NCBI GenBank assembly: GCA_028703495.1
Contig: JAQVMT010000007.1
Coordinates: 33,678 to 97,677 of the forward strand
Direction of reading: 5' to 3'
DNA: 64,000 nt
DNA from: Clostridia bacterium
GTDB taxonomy: Bacteria; Bacillota; Clostridia; Christensenellales; CAG-314
Within the stretch, counting starts at the first letter, position 1. The number at the start of each line of letters is the position of its first letter. This document shows positions 56,587 to 64,000 of the stretch, piece by piece. The notes beneath the pieces are model-generated. The model searched no databases, was not told the DNA's origin, and saw only the letters and a list, made by a program, of their open reading frames with translations. Position numbers and translations under genes: made by a program.

Positions 56587-56809
56587 TTGTTTCCTCCTAT
56601 TGTTGTAACCTTCCGCAAGGGGGCGTAAATGCAAGCCTTAAAAGTCGTAAATATCCGACCGTTTCCTCTTGCAAGCAAAATACGTGCTTTCGTTTAAGTC
56701 GCTTATTGTGATTTAACGACAACACCTTCGCCTCGAATACGCATCCTGCCTTTCGATTACGTTTTAATCTATATAAAACCCGCAACGCAATTAACGCGAA
56801 TATGGTGTT

Positions 56810-57694
56810 TTAATCTTTCTTGTCCTTATGAGCCAAACTCAACAGCTCCTTCTCCACATTTGCCAATATGTCGAAGGAATCAAGATCGGCAACCGCTTCG
56901 GGTTCCTCGACCTTGGAATTGATCTTCTCGGGCTCTTCTATAGCCTCGGGAACATCTGCAATTACTTCGGGCTCTTCGGGTTGAACGGTATCCTCGGGTT
57001 CCTCGGCTTTCTCTATCTCATCGACTACTTCGGGTTCCTCGGGTTGAGCAGTAACCTCCGCTTGTTTGGTTTCATTAACAGCCTCGGGTTCAATGACCTT
57101 TATATCGGTCTTAGCGGGTTCCTCGTCAGCCTCGGGAATTTCCGCATCCTCTTCGGCTACATTTGAAGCTTCATGTGCATTATCTTCCTCGAGCGGCTGG
57201 ATGTCTCCCGCAATCAAACCGATGTCATCGATTAGTTTTTGAGGAAGGGGGTGCTCCTCAATCTTCTCTTGCGGCTCCTCCATCTTAATCTCGTAATCCA
57301 CGAAGAACATAGACTGTTCATCGAGGGTATTTTGAGCCATTATTCCTATGCCGTACTCGTGAAGCTTGGCAAAAAGGGGAATCATATCGGCTGGTGCTGC
57401 AATAATTGCAACGATGTCTATACTCGAGTTATTGCACACCGTATCCATTACGTCAACGGTAATTCTTGAGTCATAAATACGGCTGCCCCTTTTCTTTATT
57501 CTCATAGGAGGAGCGATGTCGTAGCCCTTTTCCACTGCGTAATCGATTATCTCCCGATTCTTGCGGTCGACAACGCCGTAAAGCTTGCCGTACGCAATAT
57601 TGCCTTCTTCCGCAACGCACTCGATAAGCGAAGTAAATTCTTCAAGCTCGAGGGCGGTATTATCTACGTCTACAAACAGTGCTATTCTTTGCAT
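56810..57694 (-). CDS. NYN-domain (PIN-like) protein with an acidic Glu/Pro repeat tail
   Basis: 294 aa. Residues 1-145 are a NYN/LabA-type nuclease fold: RIALFVDVDNTALELEEF with the catalytic Asp pair, KLYGVVDRKN, SRITVDVMDTVCNNSSIDIVAIIAAPADMIPLFAKLHEYGIGIM. The rest is low complexity, with repeated EEPE/QPEEPEV units, probably disordered. Two ATGs are possible; the second (57694) has AGGAGG at 7-nt spacing, the first only 1 nt. NYN proteins often cleave RNA. Transcribed from its own promoter upstream (57886-57914); the ferredoxin operon follows 224 bp further on. Confidence 0.85.
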   Translation of the reverse strand: MQRIALFVDVDNTALELEEFTSLIECVAEEGNIAYGKLYGVVDRKNREIIDYAVEKGYDIAPPMRIKKRGSRIYDSRITVDVMDTVCNNSSIDIVAIIAAPADMIPLFAKLHEYGIGIMAQNTLDEQSMFFVDYEIKMEEPQEKIEEHPLPQKLIDDIGLIAGDIQPLEEDNAHEASNVAEEDAEIPEADEEPAKTDIKVIEPEAVNETKQAEVTAQPEEPEVVDEIEKAEEPEDTVQPEEPEVIADVPEAIEEPEKINSKVEEPEAVADLDSFDILANVEKELLSLAHKDKKD

Positions 57695-57828
57695 ACTCAT
57701 TCCTCCTAAATTAAACGGTCTTATACTAATACTAGTCCGCTTTCTCTTTCACAAGCTTCATCGGCGTGAAAAATAATCTCGCCATACCTGCGAAATTCAA
57801 AGTAACTCAGTAAAATAATCCATACAAC

Positions 57829-57876
57829 GTCAGTTAGTTGCGCGAACTTCTCATTTAATGACGCCAACTCACTGAC
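57829..57876. repeat. Imperfect inverted repeat in the NYN gene leader
   Basis: GTCAGTTAGTTG and CCAACTCACTGAC are complementary at 11 of 13 positions around a 23-nt centre, flanked outside by GTAAAAT and ATTTTAC. It falls in the roughly 180-nt leader of the NYN gene, so it may fold in the mRNA. Confidence 0.6.
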
Positions 57877-57885
57877 TTCGGTTAA

Positions 57886-57914
57886 ATTTTACTATGTTTT
57901 GCGGATTTTGTCTA
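57886..57914 (-). promoter_or_regulatory. SigA promoter for the NYN gene
   Basis: On the minus strand: TAGACA (57914-57909), 17-bp spacer, TAAAAT (57891-57886). Confidence 0.65.
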
Positions 57915-58205
57915 CTGTTTAATTTATCTGGTCAATTATTTTATAAACGCTTAATTTACTACATTAATTTGGCATATCACGCGTTATCGCTGCCTTTTGG
58001 CCCGTTCCCGAACTAAATCCATATTATCAGATCAATGTAACGTCTTTAAATTTGCATACTTGCGTCGGTGTTAATAAGGAAACTTTAGGGACAGTTCGAA
58101 GCTTTGCATTAACAAGAGCTAGTTCTAACATACAACCATTTTTTCCCAAACATTGTTAATCCTCAACTTTTATTCTTAGATTTTTGTTAAAATAATTAAA
58201 AAGAA

Positions 58206-58258
58206 TGTAACAATGTTGCTTAAAACACTTGACAGGGAGTGTAACAATGTGATATTAT
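58206..58258 (+). promoter_or_regulatory. Promoter for yhbD-like operon with paired TGTAACAATGT elements
   Basis: TTGACA (58229-58234), 18-bp spacer, TATTAT (58253-58258). The 11-mer TGTAACAATGT occurs at 58206-58216 and at 58240-58250, the second inside the spacer, 34 bp apart, a likely binding site for a regulator, perhaps the MerR-like protein encoded next. The rest of the 57915-58205 gap is AT-rich without recognised features. Confidence 0.7.
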
Positions 58259-58355
58259 GCCGACGAGCTAAGGGAACGGCATATTTGAGCGTTCGAAACT
58301 ATTATTATGACAATGTATCGGGGGTATGGTTTGATGCAGACGAGGATGAATTAAT

Positions 58356-58922
58356 ATGGGAAGGATATCGAAGAAGGATTTACTCAAGAAGTTGGATATT
58401 TCGTATGGGCAGCTTTACAGGTGGAAGCGAGAGGAGCTGATACCCGATGAATGGTTTATCAAGGTGAGTGTTCCGTCGGGGCAGGAAACCTATTTTGACG
58501 AGGAGCTGATCACCGAGCGTATCGATGCGATAAGGCGAATGAAGGACAAATTTCGGATTGACGAGATACGGAGCATTTTGAATAACAACGGAAGCTTGCG
58601 TACATATACCATTGTGGAGCTATGCAAAATTCGAGAGCTGAATTTAGATGTTTTACAACTGTTTTCCAGCTCGAATGGGTTAGAGCTTAACGATCTTGTT
58701 GCGGTATATATGATAAGCAAGGTGGTTGATGCCGGGATTGATATAAGGTCGGCGGAGAAGCTTGTTAAGGTAGACTTAACCGGCAATAACGTATACGTTA
58801 TCGGCGGAGAGTGGGTGGTGTCCGCATGTGACATTGCCGAAGCGAGTTGCGATTGCGTTGCAATTAGGTACGATGCCTGCAAAAGCCTTGTTTTGAGCCT
58901 GTTGGGAAGCTACGGCATCTAG
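58356..58922 (+). CDS. YhbD-like MerR-type regulator (DUF4004)
   Basis: 188 aa. N-terminal MerR-like helix-turn-helix (MGRISKKDLLKKLDISYGQLYRWKREELIPDEWFIKVSVPSGQETYFDEELITERI), matching the YhbD family; the middle and C-terminal parts are a putative effector domain. It precedes a YhbE/YhbF-like polymer-forming protein, an association also known in Bacillus (yhbD-yhbE-yhbF). Probably autoregulates via TGTAACAATGT elements (inference). Confidence 0.82.
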   Translation: MGRISKKDLLKKLDISYGQLYRWKREELIPDEWFIKVSVPSGQETYFDEELITERIDAIRRMKDKFRIDEIRSILNNNGSLRTYTIVELCKIRELNLDVLQLFSSSNGLELNDLVAVYMISKVVDAGIDIRSAEKLVKVDLTGNNVYVIGGEWVVSACDIAEASCDCVAIRYDACKSLVLSLLGSYGI

Positions 58923-58971
58923 TAAAAGCGCATTAATGCGCGGGTTCTATGTGTATTAGGAGGAATTAACA

Positions 58972-59697
58972 ATGGATAAAGATTTTATGGATGATATGGA
59001 TGACATTAAGGAAGGCATAAATAAATTTGTCGGAAGGTTTGTAAAGACTATTCCCGAAGGCGAATACGAGGATTTGAGTTGTTCGGGAGTGATGACCTTT
59101 ACGGGTGCGGTCAAGGCAAAGAAGGTTTCGGTGAGTGGTTCCTGCAAAGCCGAGAGTAATTTGGAAGCGGAAGAATTTCGATGCAGCGGTGCGGCAAGGG
59201 TTATCGGCGAATTAGTTGCGGAAAAGGTTTCGGTAAGCGGAGCATTGACCGTCGAGGAAAGTATGAAGGTTGATTTTCTGTCTGCGAGCGGCGCATTGAA
59301 GGTTGAAGGCAAGCTTAAGGGCAATTCCATTCGCGTAAGCGGACTGCTCAAAGCGTCCAATGTGGACGGTGAGACTGTTAACGTGAGCGGCGACATCAAA
59401 TGTCCCAACGAGGTAAACTGCGAGGAATTTAAGCTGGACGGAAGCGCGAAAATCGATGAGCTACACGCCGAAAGAGTAGTAATTAGGCTATGCGACGACA
59501 GAAACGACGAGTATGGTTCGTTGCCCGTAATCAACTCGATTGAGTGTACGACGGCGGACATTGAAATTGTAAAATGCAAGAAGCTGTGCTGTAAGGATGC
59601 CAAGATCGGCAGATATGCGCGTATCGAGGAGTTGGAGTACAGCGGCGAAGTGGAAATACACAAAAGAGCGGTAGTACATAAGCTTACCAAGGTGTAG
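58972..59697 (+). CDS. YhbE/YhbF-like polymer-forming (bactofilin-like) protein
   Basis: 241 aa built of short beta repeats with a recurring V-S-G / V-x-x-S-G-A pattern: AKKVSVSGSCKAES, AEKVSVSGALTVEE, DFLSASGALKVEG, NSIRVSGLLKAS, ETVNVSGDIKCP. This is a right-handed beta-helix of the bactofilin/YhbE class, expected to polymerise in the cytosol or at the membrane. Follows yhbD by 49 bp behind AGGAGG. Confidence 0.85.
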   Translation: MDKDFMDDMDDIKEGINKFVGRFVKTIPEGEYEDLSCSGVMTFTGAVKAKKVSVSGSCKAESNLEAEEFRCSGAARVIGELVAEKVSVSGALTVEESMKVDFLSASGALKVEGKLKGNSIRVSGLLKASNVDGETVNVSGDIKCPNEVNCEEFKLDGSAKIDELHAERVVIRLCDDRNDEYGSLPVINSIECTTADIEIVKCKKLCCKDAKIGRYARIEELEYSGEVEIHKRAVVHKLTKV

Positions 59698-59750
59698 AGA
59701 GTGAGTGGTTGTGAAGTAGATTGCCAAGGTAAATCCGATTTTGTGTAGTA

Positions 59751-59781
59751 TTAAAGCGAGTCATAGTACGGCTCGCTTTCC
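59751..59781 (+). terminator. Hairpin after the bactofilin-like gene
   Basis: AAAGCGAG (59753-59760) pairs with CTCGCTTT (59772-59779); the T-run is short (TTTCC), so termination may be partial. Confidence 0.55.
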
Positions 59782-59929
59782 AATGTGCGCGAGGTGCGGG
59801 GTGTCTATTATATGAAGCACTTGCTTAAGGAGTACGGTTATGTGACCGATGCAAGCCTTTAATTTGGGGAGAGTGAAATCTGAAGGTAATAAAGCACGAC
59901 GCGCAAAAACTATTAAGTAAACGGAGAGT

Positions 59930-61654
59930 ATGAAAAACATAATATTTAAAGGAATGGTGAAGTACAAGTGGCAGGTGGTTGCCGCTTGCATACTTATCGG
60001 AATCTCCTCCTTTGCGGAGCTACTGATTCCGAATATAATGAACAACATAATCGACGATGGTATCAACAAGGGCAATATGCAATATCTATGGAAAAACGGA
60101 TGCATAATGCTTGCGGTGGTGGTTGTCGGATTTTTATGTCAGGTTGTCTGCACTCGTTTCAGCTGCAGAATTGCATCGGGAATGACGGGAGACCTTATTA
60201 AGAGAGTATACAATAAAACAGACAGAATGAGTTACAGCCAATATGCCAAGATCGGACCGAGTGCGCTTTTGACCAGAACGACCGACGACGTTTTTGTTGT
60301 CGGAGAAAGCGTATATTTCTTTATAAGAATCGTGGTTACGCTTCCGATAATGCTGATCGGCGGTATTATCTTGAGTATGCAAAAGGACGTGTCTTTAAGC
60401 TTGGCGCTTATGGCATTTGCCCCGATTGAGTTGGTTGTCGTATTTTTCATCGCGAAGAAGCTGATGGCGATATGGACAAAGTCGGATGGTTATCAAGACG
60501 ATCAGAATCAATTGGTTCGCGACAGGCTTTCGGGTATCCGCGTAATCAGAGCGTATAACAGAGAGGGAACAGAGCATGACAAGATCGCACGTGCAACCAA
60601 CAAAATGTCCGACTGGTTCATCAAAGGAAACATTATCGATGGTCTAATCGATCCGATCGCGCTTCTTATATTGAACATAATTATAGTAATTATCATGTAT
60701 GTCGGCGGTATGAAGGTCGCAAACAACAGCGGTTTGAGTGCGGGTGACGTATTTGCGATCACTCAATACGTTTCGATAATGATGAACAGCATTTTGATTT
60801 TCAGCTTTGCCATTGTGTTTCTGCCGAGAATCAAGGTCAAGTGCAACAGAATTAACGAGGTTTTGGATTTGGAGACTAAAGACGACGTCGTTCCGTCGGG
60901 AGAGAAGCTTGACGGCGATTTGGTTATGAGCAATGTAACTTACCATTACGAGGGCAGTGAGGCGGACGTTTTAAAGGGCGTAAATCTCAAAATCGAAAAG
61001 GGCAAAACCGTGGCGTTTATCGGAGGAACGGGCTCGGGCAAAAGCACATGCTTGCAGCTTATGTTGTCTTTGTTTCAACCGACGTCTGGTGAATTAAGTT
61101 TCGGAAAACGTTATTCGGAGCTTACGCCTGCGACTATCCGGGATAATATATCGGTGGTTTTGCAGCGTTCGACAATATTCTCCGCCTCCATAAAGGAAAA
61201 CGTCAGAATGGGCAAGCCGGATGCAACCGATAAGGAAATAGAAGAGGTTTGCGATATTGCCGAGATAAAGGACTTCGTTGAGGGACTCGAGGAGGGTTAC
61301 GATCATTCTATCGAGCAGGGCGGAGCTAATCTTTCGGGAGGACAGAAGCAGAGGATTGCGATAGCACGCGCCATTGTAAAGGATGCATCGCTCTACATCT
61401 TCGATGACAGCTTCTCGGCTTTGGACTTTTTGACCGAAAGCAGATTGAGGAAAAAGCTCAATGAAAGGCTGAAGGGAAAGACGCAGTTGATCATAACGCA
61501 AAGAATTTCCACCGCAATGAGTGCGGACTACATTTACGCCTTCGATAACGGCGAAATCGTCGGAGAAGGCAATCACAAGCATATGATGGAGAATTGCGCT
61601 CTTTATCGGGACATCTACAATTCCCAGGTGGGAGGTGATTTAAGTGACAGATAA
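59930..61654 (+). CDS. ABC exporter half-transporter A (permease-ATPase; degenerate Walker B)
   Basis: 574 aa: six-span membrane domain (1-310) and ATPase domain with Walker A GGTGSGKST, signature LSGGQKQRIAIARAI, and Walker B LYIFDDSFSALD in which the catalytic Glu is Asp. Together with the next gene it forms a heterodimer of the BmrC/BmrD, LmrC/LmrD type with one catalytic and one degenerate site. RBS CGGAGAG. Substrate unknown, likely drugs, lipids or peptides. Confidence 0.93.
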   Translation: MKNIIFKGMVKYKWQVVAACILIGISSFAELLIPNIMNNIIDDGINKGNMQYLWKNGCIMLAVVVVGFLCQVVCTRFSCRIASGMTGDLIKRVYNKTDRMSYSQYAKIGPSALLTRTTDDVFVVGESVYFFIRIVVTLPIMLIGGIILSMQKDVSLSLALMAFAPIELVVVFFIAKKLMAIWTKSDGYQDDQNQLVRDRLSGIRVIRAYNREGTEHDKIARATNKMSDWFIKGNIIDGLIDPIALLILNIIIVIIMYVGGMKVANNSGLSAGDVFAITQYVSIMMNSILIFSFAIVFLPRIKVKCNRINEVLDLETKDDVVPSGEKLDGDLVMSNVTYHYEGSEADVLKGVNLKIEKGKTVAFIGGTGSGKSTCLQLMLSLFQPTSGELSFGKRYSELTPATIRDNISVVLQRSTIFSASIKENVRMGKPDATDKEIEEVCDIAEIKDFVEGLEEGYDHSIEQGGANLSGGQKQRIAIARAIVKDASLYIFDDSFSALDFLTESRLRKKLNERLKGKTQLIITQRISTAMSADYIYAFDNGEIVGEGNHKHMMENCALYRDIYNSQVGGDLSDR

Positions 61655-63452
61655 GGAAAAGGATATACGAGACGCCCAATTAAAGAAAAAATATACATCG
61701 GGCAAAGTGCTTAAGCGAATACTTGCGGATACAAAGCCTATTGCGTGGGCGTTGATTGTGGGAATGCTACTTTCGATAATCAGCGTTTCGGTTTGGCTTA
61801 TTGCGCCGGAAATTGTCGGCAGAGTAACCGATTTACTGAATAATTATTATACGGGAGCGGTCGCTGTCTTTGACGTAAACGCGTTGGTTTCCATGTGCGT
61901 TTTCTTGGCGTGCTGTTACGTCATGAAGGCACTTGCCGACGTTGCAAAGATGATTCTTTTGAACACCAAGGTTACGCGAAGATTTACCGCGGGCTTAAGA
62001 GTAAGACTGTCCGAAAAGATAATGAAACTACCCGTGAGCTATATCGATACCACGCCTTACGGAGAGTTGATCTCGCGTATGATGAACGATGTAAGCAGAA
62101 TGGGTAATACCATTCACTCATTCATTAACATGGCGATTATGGGTATTTGCCAGCTCACAGCGATAACAGTGCTTATGTATATGAAGAACTGGATTCTTGC
62201 GACTATTTGCTTGGGAACGCTACCCGTTTCGGTATTGGTTGCCGCGCTTATCGCCACAAGGGCGAGAAAGCACCTGCAATTAAGACAAAGAAGCGTTGGA
62301 AAGCTTTACTCCCATGTTGAGGAGCATTACGCGGGATTTAGTACGATAAAGGTCTACAACCAAGAGGGCGAGCAAGCCAAAAAGAACGATGAAATCGTTG
62401 ATACTATGGTCGGAGCCGAAAGAAAGGGCGTTTTCTTTTCGGAGATTGTCGAACCGGTAATAACCTTTGCGAACAACATCTGTTTCGTGGTCATTTGTGT
62501 TTTGGGCGGTTATTTCGCGCTTAACAATACTATGGGTATGACCGTCGGAACGGTGGTAAGTGTAATCATGTATGCCAAGCTGTTCGCCAACCCGTTGGCT
62601 AGTATCGCCTTTACTTTGAGCAACTTCCAAAGAATGTTGGCTTCGGCAAGGAGAGTTTACGACGTTTTCGATACCGAGGAAATGACCGTAAAAACCAATC
62701 CCGAGCATTTTGGCAAGGTGGACGGCAATGTCGAATTCGAGCATATCGAGTTTTCGTATACGGATAAGCCGTTGATTAAGGACTTGAGCTTTAAGGTCAA
62801 AAGCGGTCAAAAGGTGGCTATCGTCGGACCTACGGGAGGAGGAAAAACCACTATCGTAAATTTGCTAATGCGATTTTACGACATTAAGAAAGGCAGAATA
62901 TTGATCGAGGGCAAGGACATTATGGACGTAAGCCGCGAAGAACTGCGCGAGCAGTTCTCGATGGTGCTCCAAGATACTTGGTTGTTTAACGGTACGATCA
63001 TGGAAAACATTGCCTACGGAAAGGACGGAGCGAGCGATGAGGAGGTTATGGCAGCCTGCGATGCTGCTTATTGCGATCACTTCATAAGGACGTTGAGCGA
63101 CGGCTACCAGACGGTTGTGCATAACGACATTACAAGCGTGAGCGCGGGACAAAAACAGTTGCTTACAATTGCAAGAGCATTTTTGGCGAACCGCAGAATA
63201 CTGATTTTGGACGAGGCGACGAGCAACATCGATACCAGAACGGAGATCTTGATTCAAAAGGCTATGGATAAGCTTATGAAAGATAGGACCAGTTTTGTTA
63301 TCGCCCACAGATTGTCCACGATTGTAGATGCAGATTTGATTTTGGTTATAAACAACGGAGACATTGTGGAAACAGGAACGCACAAAGAGCTTATGGAAAA
63401 GGGCGGCTTTTATAAGCAGATTTACCTTTCTCAATATAGCATTTGCGCATGA
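61644..63452 (+). CDS. ABC exporter half-transporter B (permease-ATPase; degenerate signature)
   Basis: 602 aa, GTG start behind GGAGGTGATTTAA, overlapping the previous gene by 11 bp. Membrane domain then ATPase with Walker A GPTGGGKTT, Walker B ILILDEATSNID (catalytic Glu intact) and a weakened signature, VSAGQKQLL instead of LSGGQ. This complements subunit A: the composite site of A's LSGGQ and B's Glu is the active one. Confidence 0.94.
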   Translation: MTDKEKDIRDAQLKKKYTSGKVLKRILADTKPIAWALIVGMLLSIISVSVWLIAPEIVGRVTDLLNNYYTGAVAVFDVNALVSMCVFLACCYVMKALADVAKMILLNTKVTRRFTAGLRVRLSEKIMKLPVSYIDTTPYGELISRMMNDVSRMGNTIHSFINMAIMGICQLTAITVLMYMKNWILATICLGTLPVSVLVAALIATRARKHLQLRQRSVGKLYSHVEEHYAGFSTIKVYNQEGEQAKKNDEIVDTMVGAERKGVFFSEIVEPVITFANNICFVVICVLGGYFALNNTMGMTVGTVVSVIMYAKLFANPLASIAFTLSNFQRMLASARRVYDVFDTEEMTVKTNPEHFGKVDGNVEFEHIEFSYTDKPLIKDLSFKVKSGQKVAIVGPTGGGKTTIVNLLMRFYDIKKGRILIEGKDIMDVSREELREQFSMVLQDTWLFNGTIMENIAYGKDGASDEEVMAACDAAYCDHFIRTLSDGYQTVVHNDITSVSAGQKQLLTIARAFLANRRILILDEATSNIDTRTEILIQKAMDKLMKDRTSFVIAHRLSTIVDADLILVINNGDIVETGTHKELMEKGGFYKQIYLSQYSICA

Positions 63453-63761
63453 ACAAATAAAAGTAATGTTTTGCATTTATCGAAGCCACGCCACCTTGAA
63501 TAATTACGGTGTGAAATGAAAACGCTTTACGCCAAATAATGCGGCTATTTTCTACTTGCAGGCGTTTGCAGTAGGTGGAACGTCGTTAGCTTCGACGGCG
63601 GCAAGTTCGTGAGTTTGATGAGTGACCTTATGCACTGTATTAGAAGCAAAGTATACTATCGCGTGGCAAAGACATCTTTGAGGACTTGGTGTTGGCTCAC
63701 AAAGTCAGTGCAGACGTGACTTATGCATAATTCAGGTTTAGAAAATCGCAGACTAAAAGTA

Positions 63762-63793
63762 ACGAGTATCGACGATGGTACTCGTTTATTTTT
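63762..63793 (+). terminator. Rho-independent terminator
   Basis: ACGAGTA (63762-63768) pairs with TACTCGT (63779-63785), followed by TTATTTTT. It lies between the ABC operon and the rRNA-like promoter; the stretch 63453-63761 has no recognised gene. Confidence 0.75.
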
Positions 63794-63893
63794 GGTAGAA
63801 ATCACATACATTTTTTGTTTTACCGATAGGTATCGGAGCAAAAAATAATAAGCAAAATTTTGTAAAAAATCTTAAAAAAGATCGAAAAAACGT

Positions 63894-64000
63894 TTGACAA
63901 GGGAATAGGGATGTGGTAATATAGTTAGGCTGTCGGAACGAGCGGGAACACCTGCAACGCCGCAGCAATGCGTAACTTGAAAATTAAATAAGCAAACGAA
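63894..64000 (+). promoter_or_regulatory. Promoter and leader of a probable rRNA operon
   Basis: TTGACA (63894-63899), 17-bp spacer, TAATAT (63917-63922), preceded by an AT-rich tract (63835-63893, A/T runs) like an UP element. The last bases, CTTGAAAATTAAATAAGCAAACG, match the stereotyped sequence just upstream of the 16S rRNA gene in many Firmicutes. The rRNA gene itself would begin after the window. Confidence 0.75.

Noticed and set aside
58213..58440. 75-aa frame before the yhbD-like gene
   Set aside because: It spans the consensus promoter and overlaps the better-supported yhbD-like frame.
63541..63720. Possible decayed coding remnant after the ABC operon
   Set aside because: A short stretch reads without stops, but no start, no ribosome binding site and no recognisable family.

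Overview
The window looks like chromosomal DNA from an anaerobic, endospore-forming member of the Clostridia, probably an uncultured lineage. Spore genes are present: a gerA/gerB germinant receptor pair, a DacF/DacB-like D,D-carboxypeptidase, a SipL-like DUF3794+LysM protein, and yabP-yabQ with a DivIC-like protein. Anaerobic genes are present too: class III ribonucleotide reductase NrdD/NrdG and a four-subunit 2-oxoacid:ferredoxin oxidoreductase. Promoters are the low-GC Gram-positive type (TTGACA-17-TATAAT) and ribosome binding sites are strong AGGAGG types. No plasmid, complete prophage or CRISPR array is visible.

Layout. 0-9 kb: germination and cortex/coat genes plus tRNA-Arg(CCU). 9-13.6 kb (minus strand): an RsuA-type pseudouridine synthase, an acyl-CoA ligase fused to a degenerate anti-sigma-type ATPase domain, and ispE. 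13.7-21.9 kb: rpoB (very long acidic tail) and rpoC behind a consensus promoter with a long leader. 22-31.6 kb: small accessory and stress enzymes (PNPOx-like, GNAT, AlkD-like, OsmC, RibD/DHFR-like). These are followed by a MarR-controlled operon of two flavoproteins and a MATE transporter fused to a cytidylate-kinase-like domain, and then an orphan holin-like gene. 32-35 kb: rpsT, tRNA-Thr(CGU), yabP-yabQ-divIC-like, and a tmRNA gene (ssrA) starting 2 nt after the divIC-like stop codon. 35-44 kb: a DMT transporter, a LytS-type kinase with a SARP-like response regulator, and an InlB-repeat protein beside an OmpR/HisKA two-component pair. 44-49 kb: nrdG, nrdD (glutaredoxin-like tail) and trxB. 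49-54 kb: yerC-pcrA-ligA. 54-57.7 kb (minus strand): NYN protein and the ferredoxin-vorB-beta-gamma oxidoreductase operon. 58-63.5 kb: yhbD/yhbE-like pair and a heterodimeric ABC exporter. The window ends in what looks like the promoter and leader of an rRNA operon.

The most unusual structure is in the spaces between genes. At many loci a segment of about 18-91 bp is directly duplicated, and at four or more loci the duplicated segment carries the last codons and stop codon of the upstream gene, so the gene's 3' end is echoed downstream (after the genes ending at 3987, 33308, 44698 and 47764). One copy pair (40412-40581) is identical over 84 bp; others are strongly decayed. Other points of note are the two domain fusions, the NrdD-glutaredoxin/TrxB arrangement, the RpoB tail, the tmRNA placement, and a perfect promoter at 40099-40127 followed by about 465 nt of apparently untranslated, structured sequence. 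All protein assignments come from reading motifs by eye; no database search was possible.
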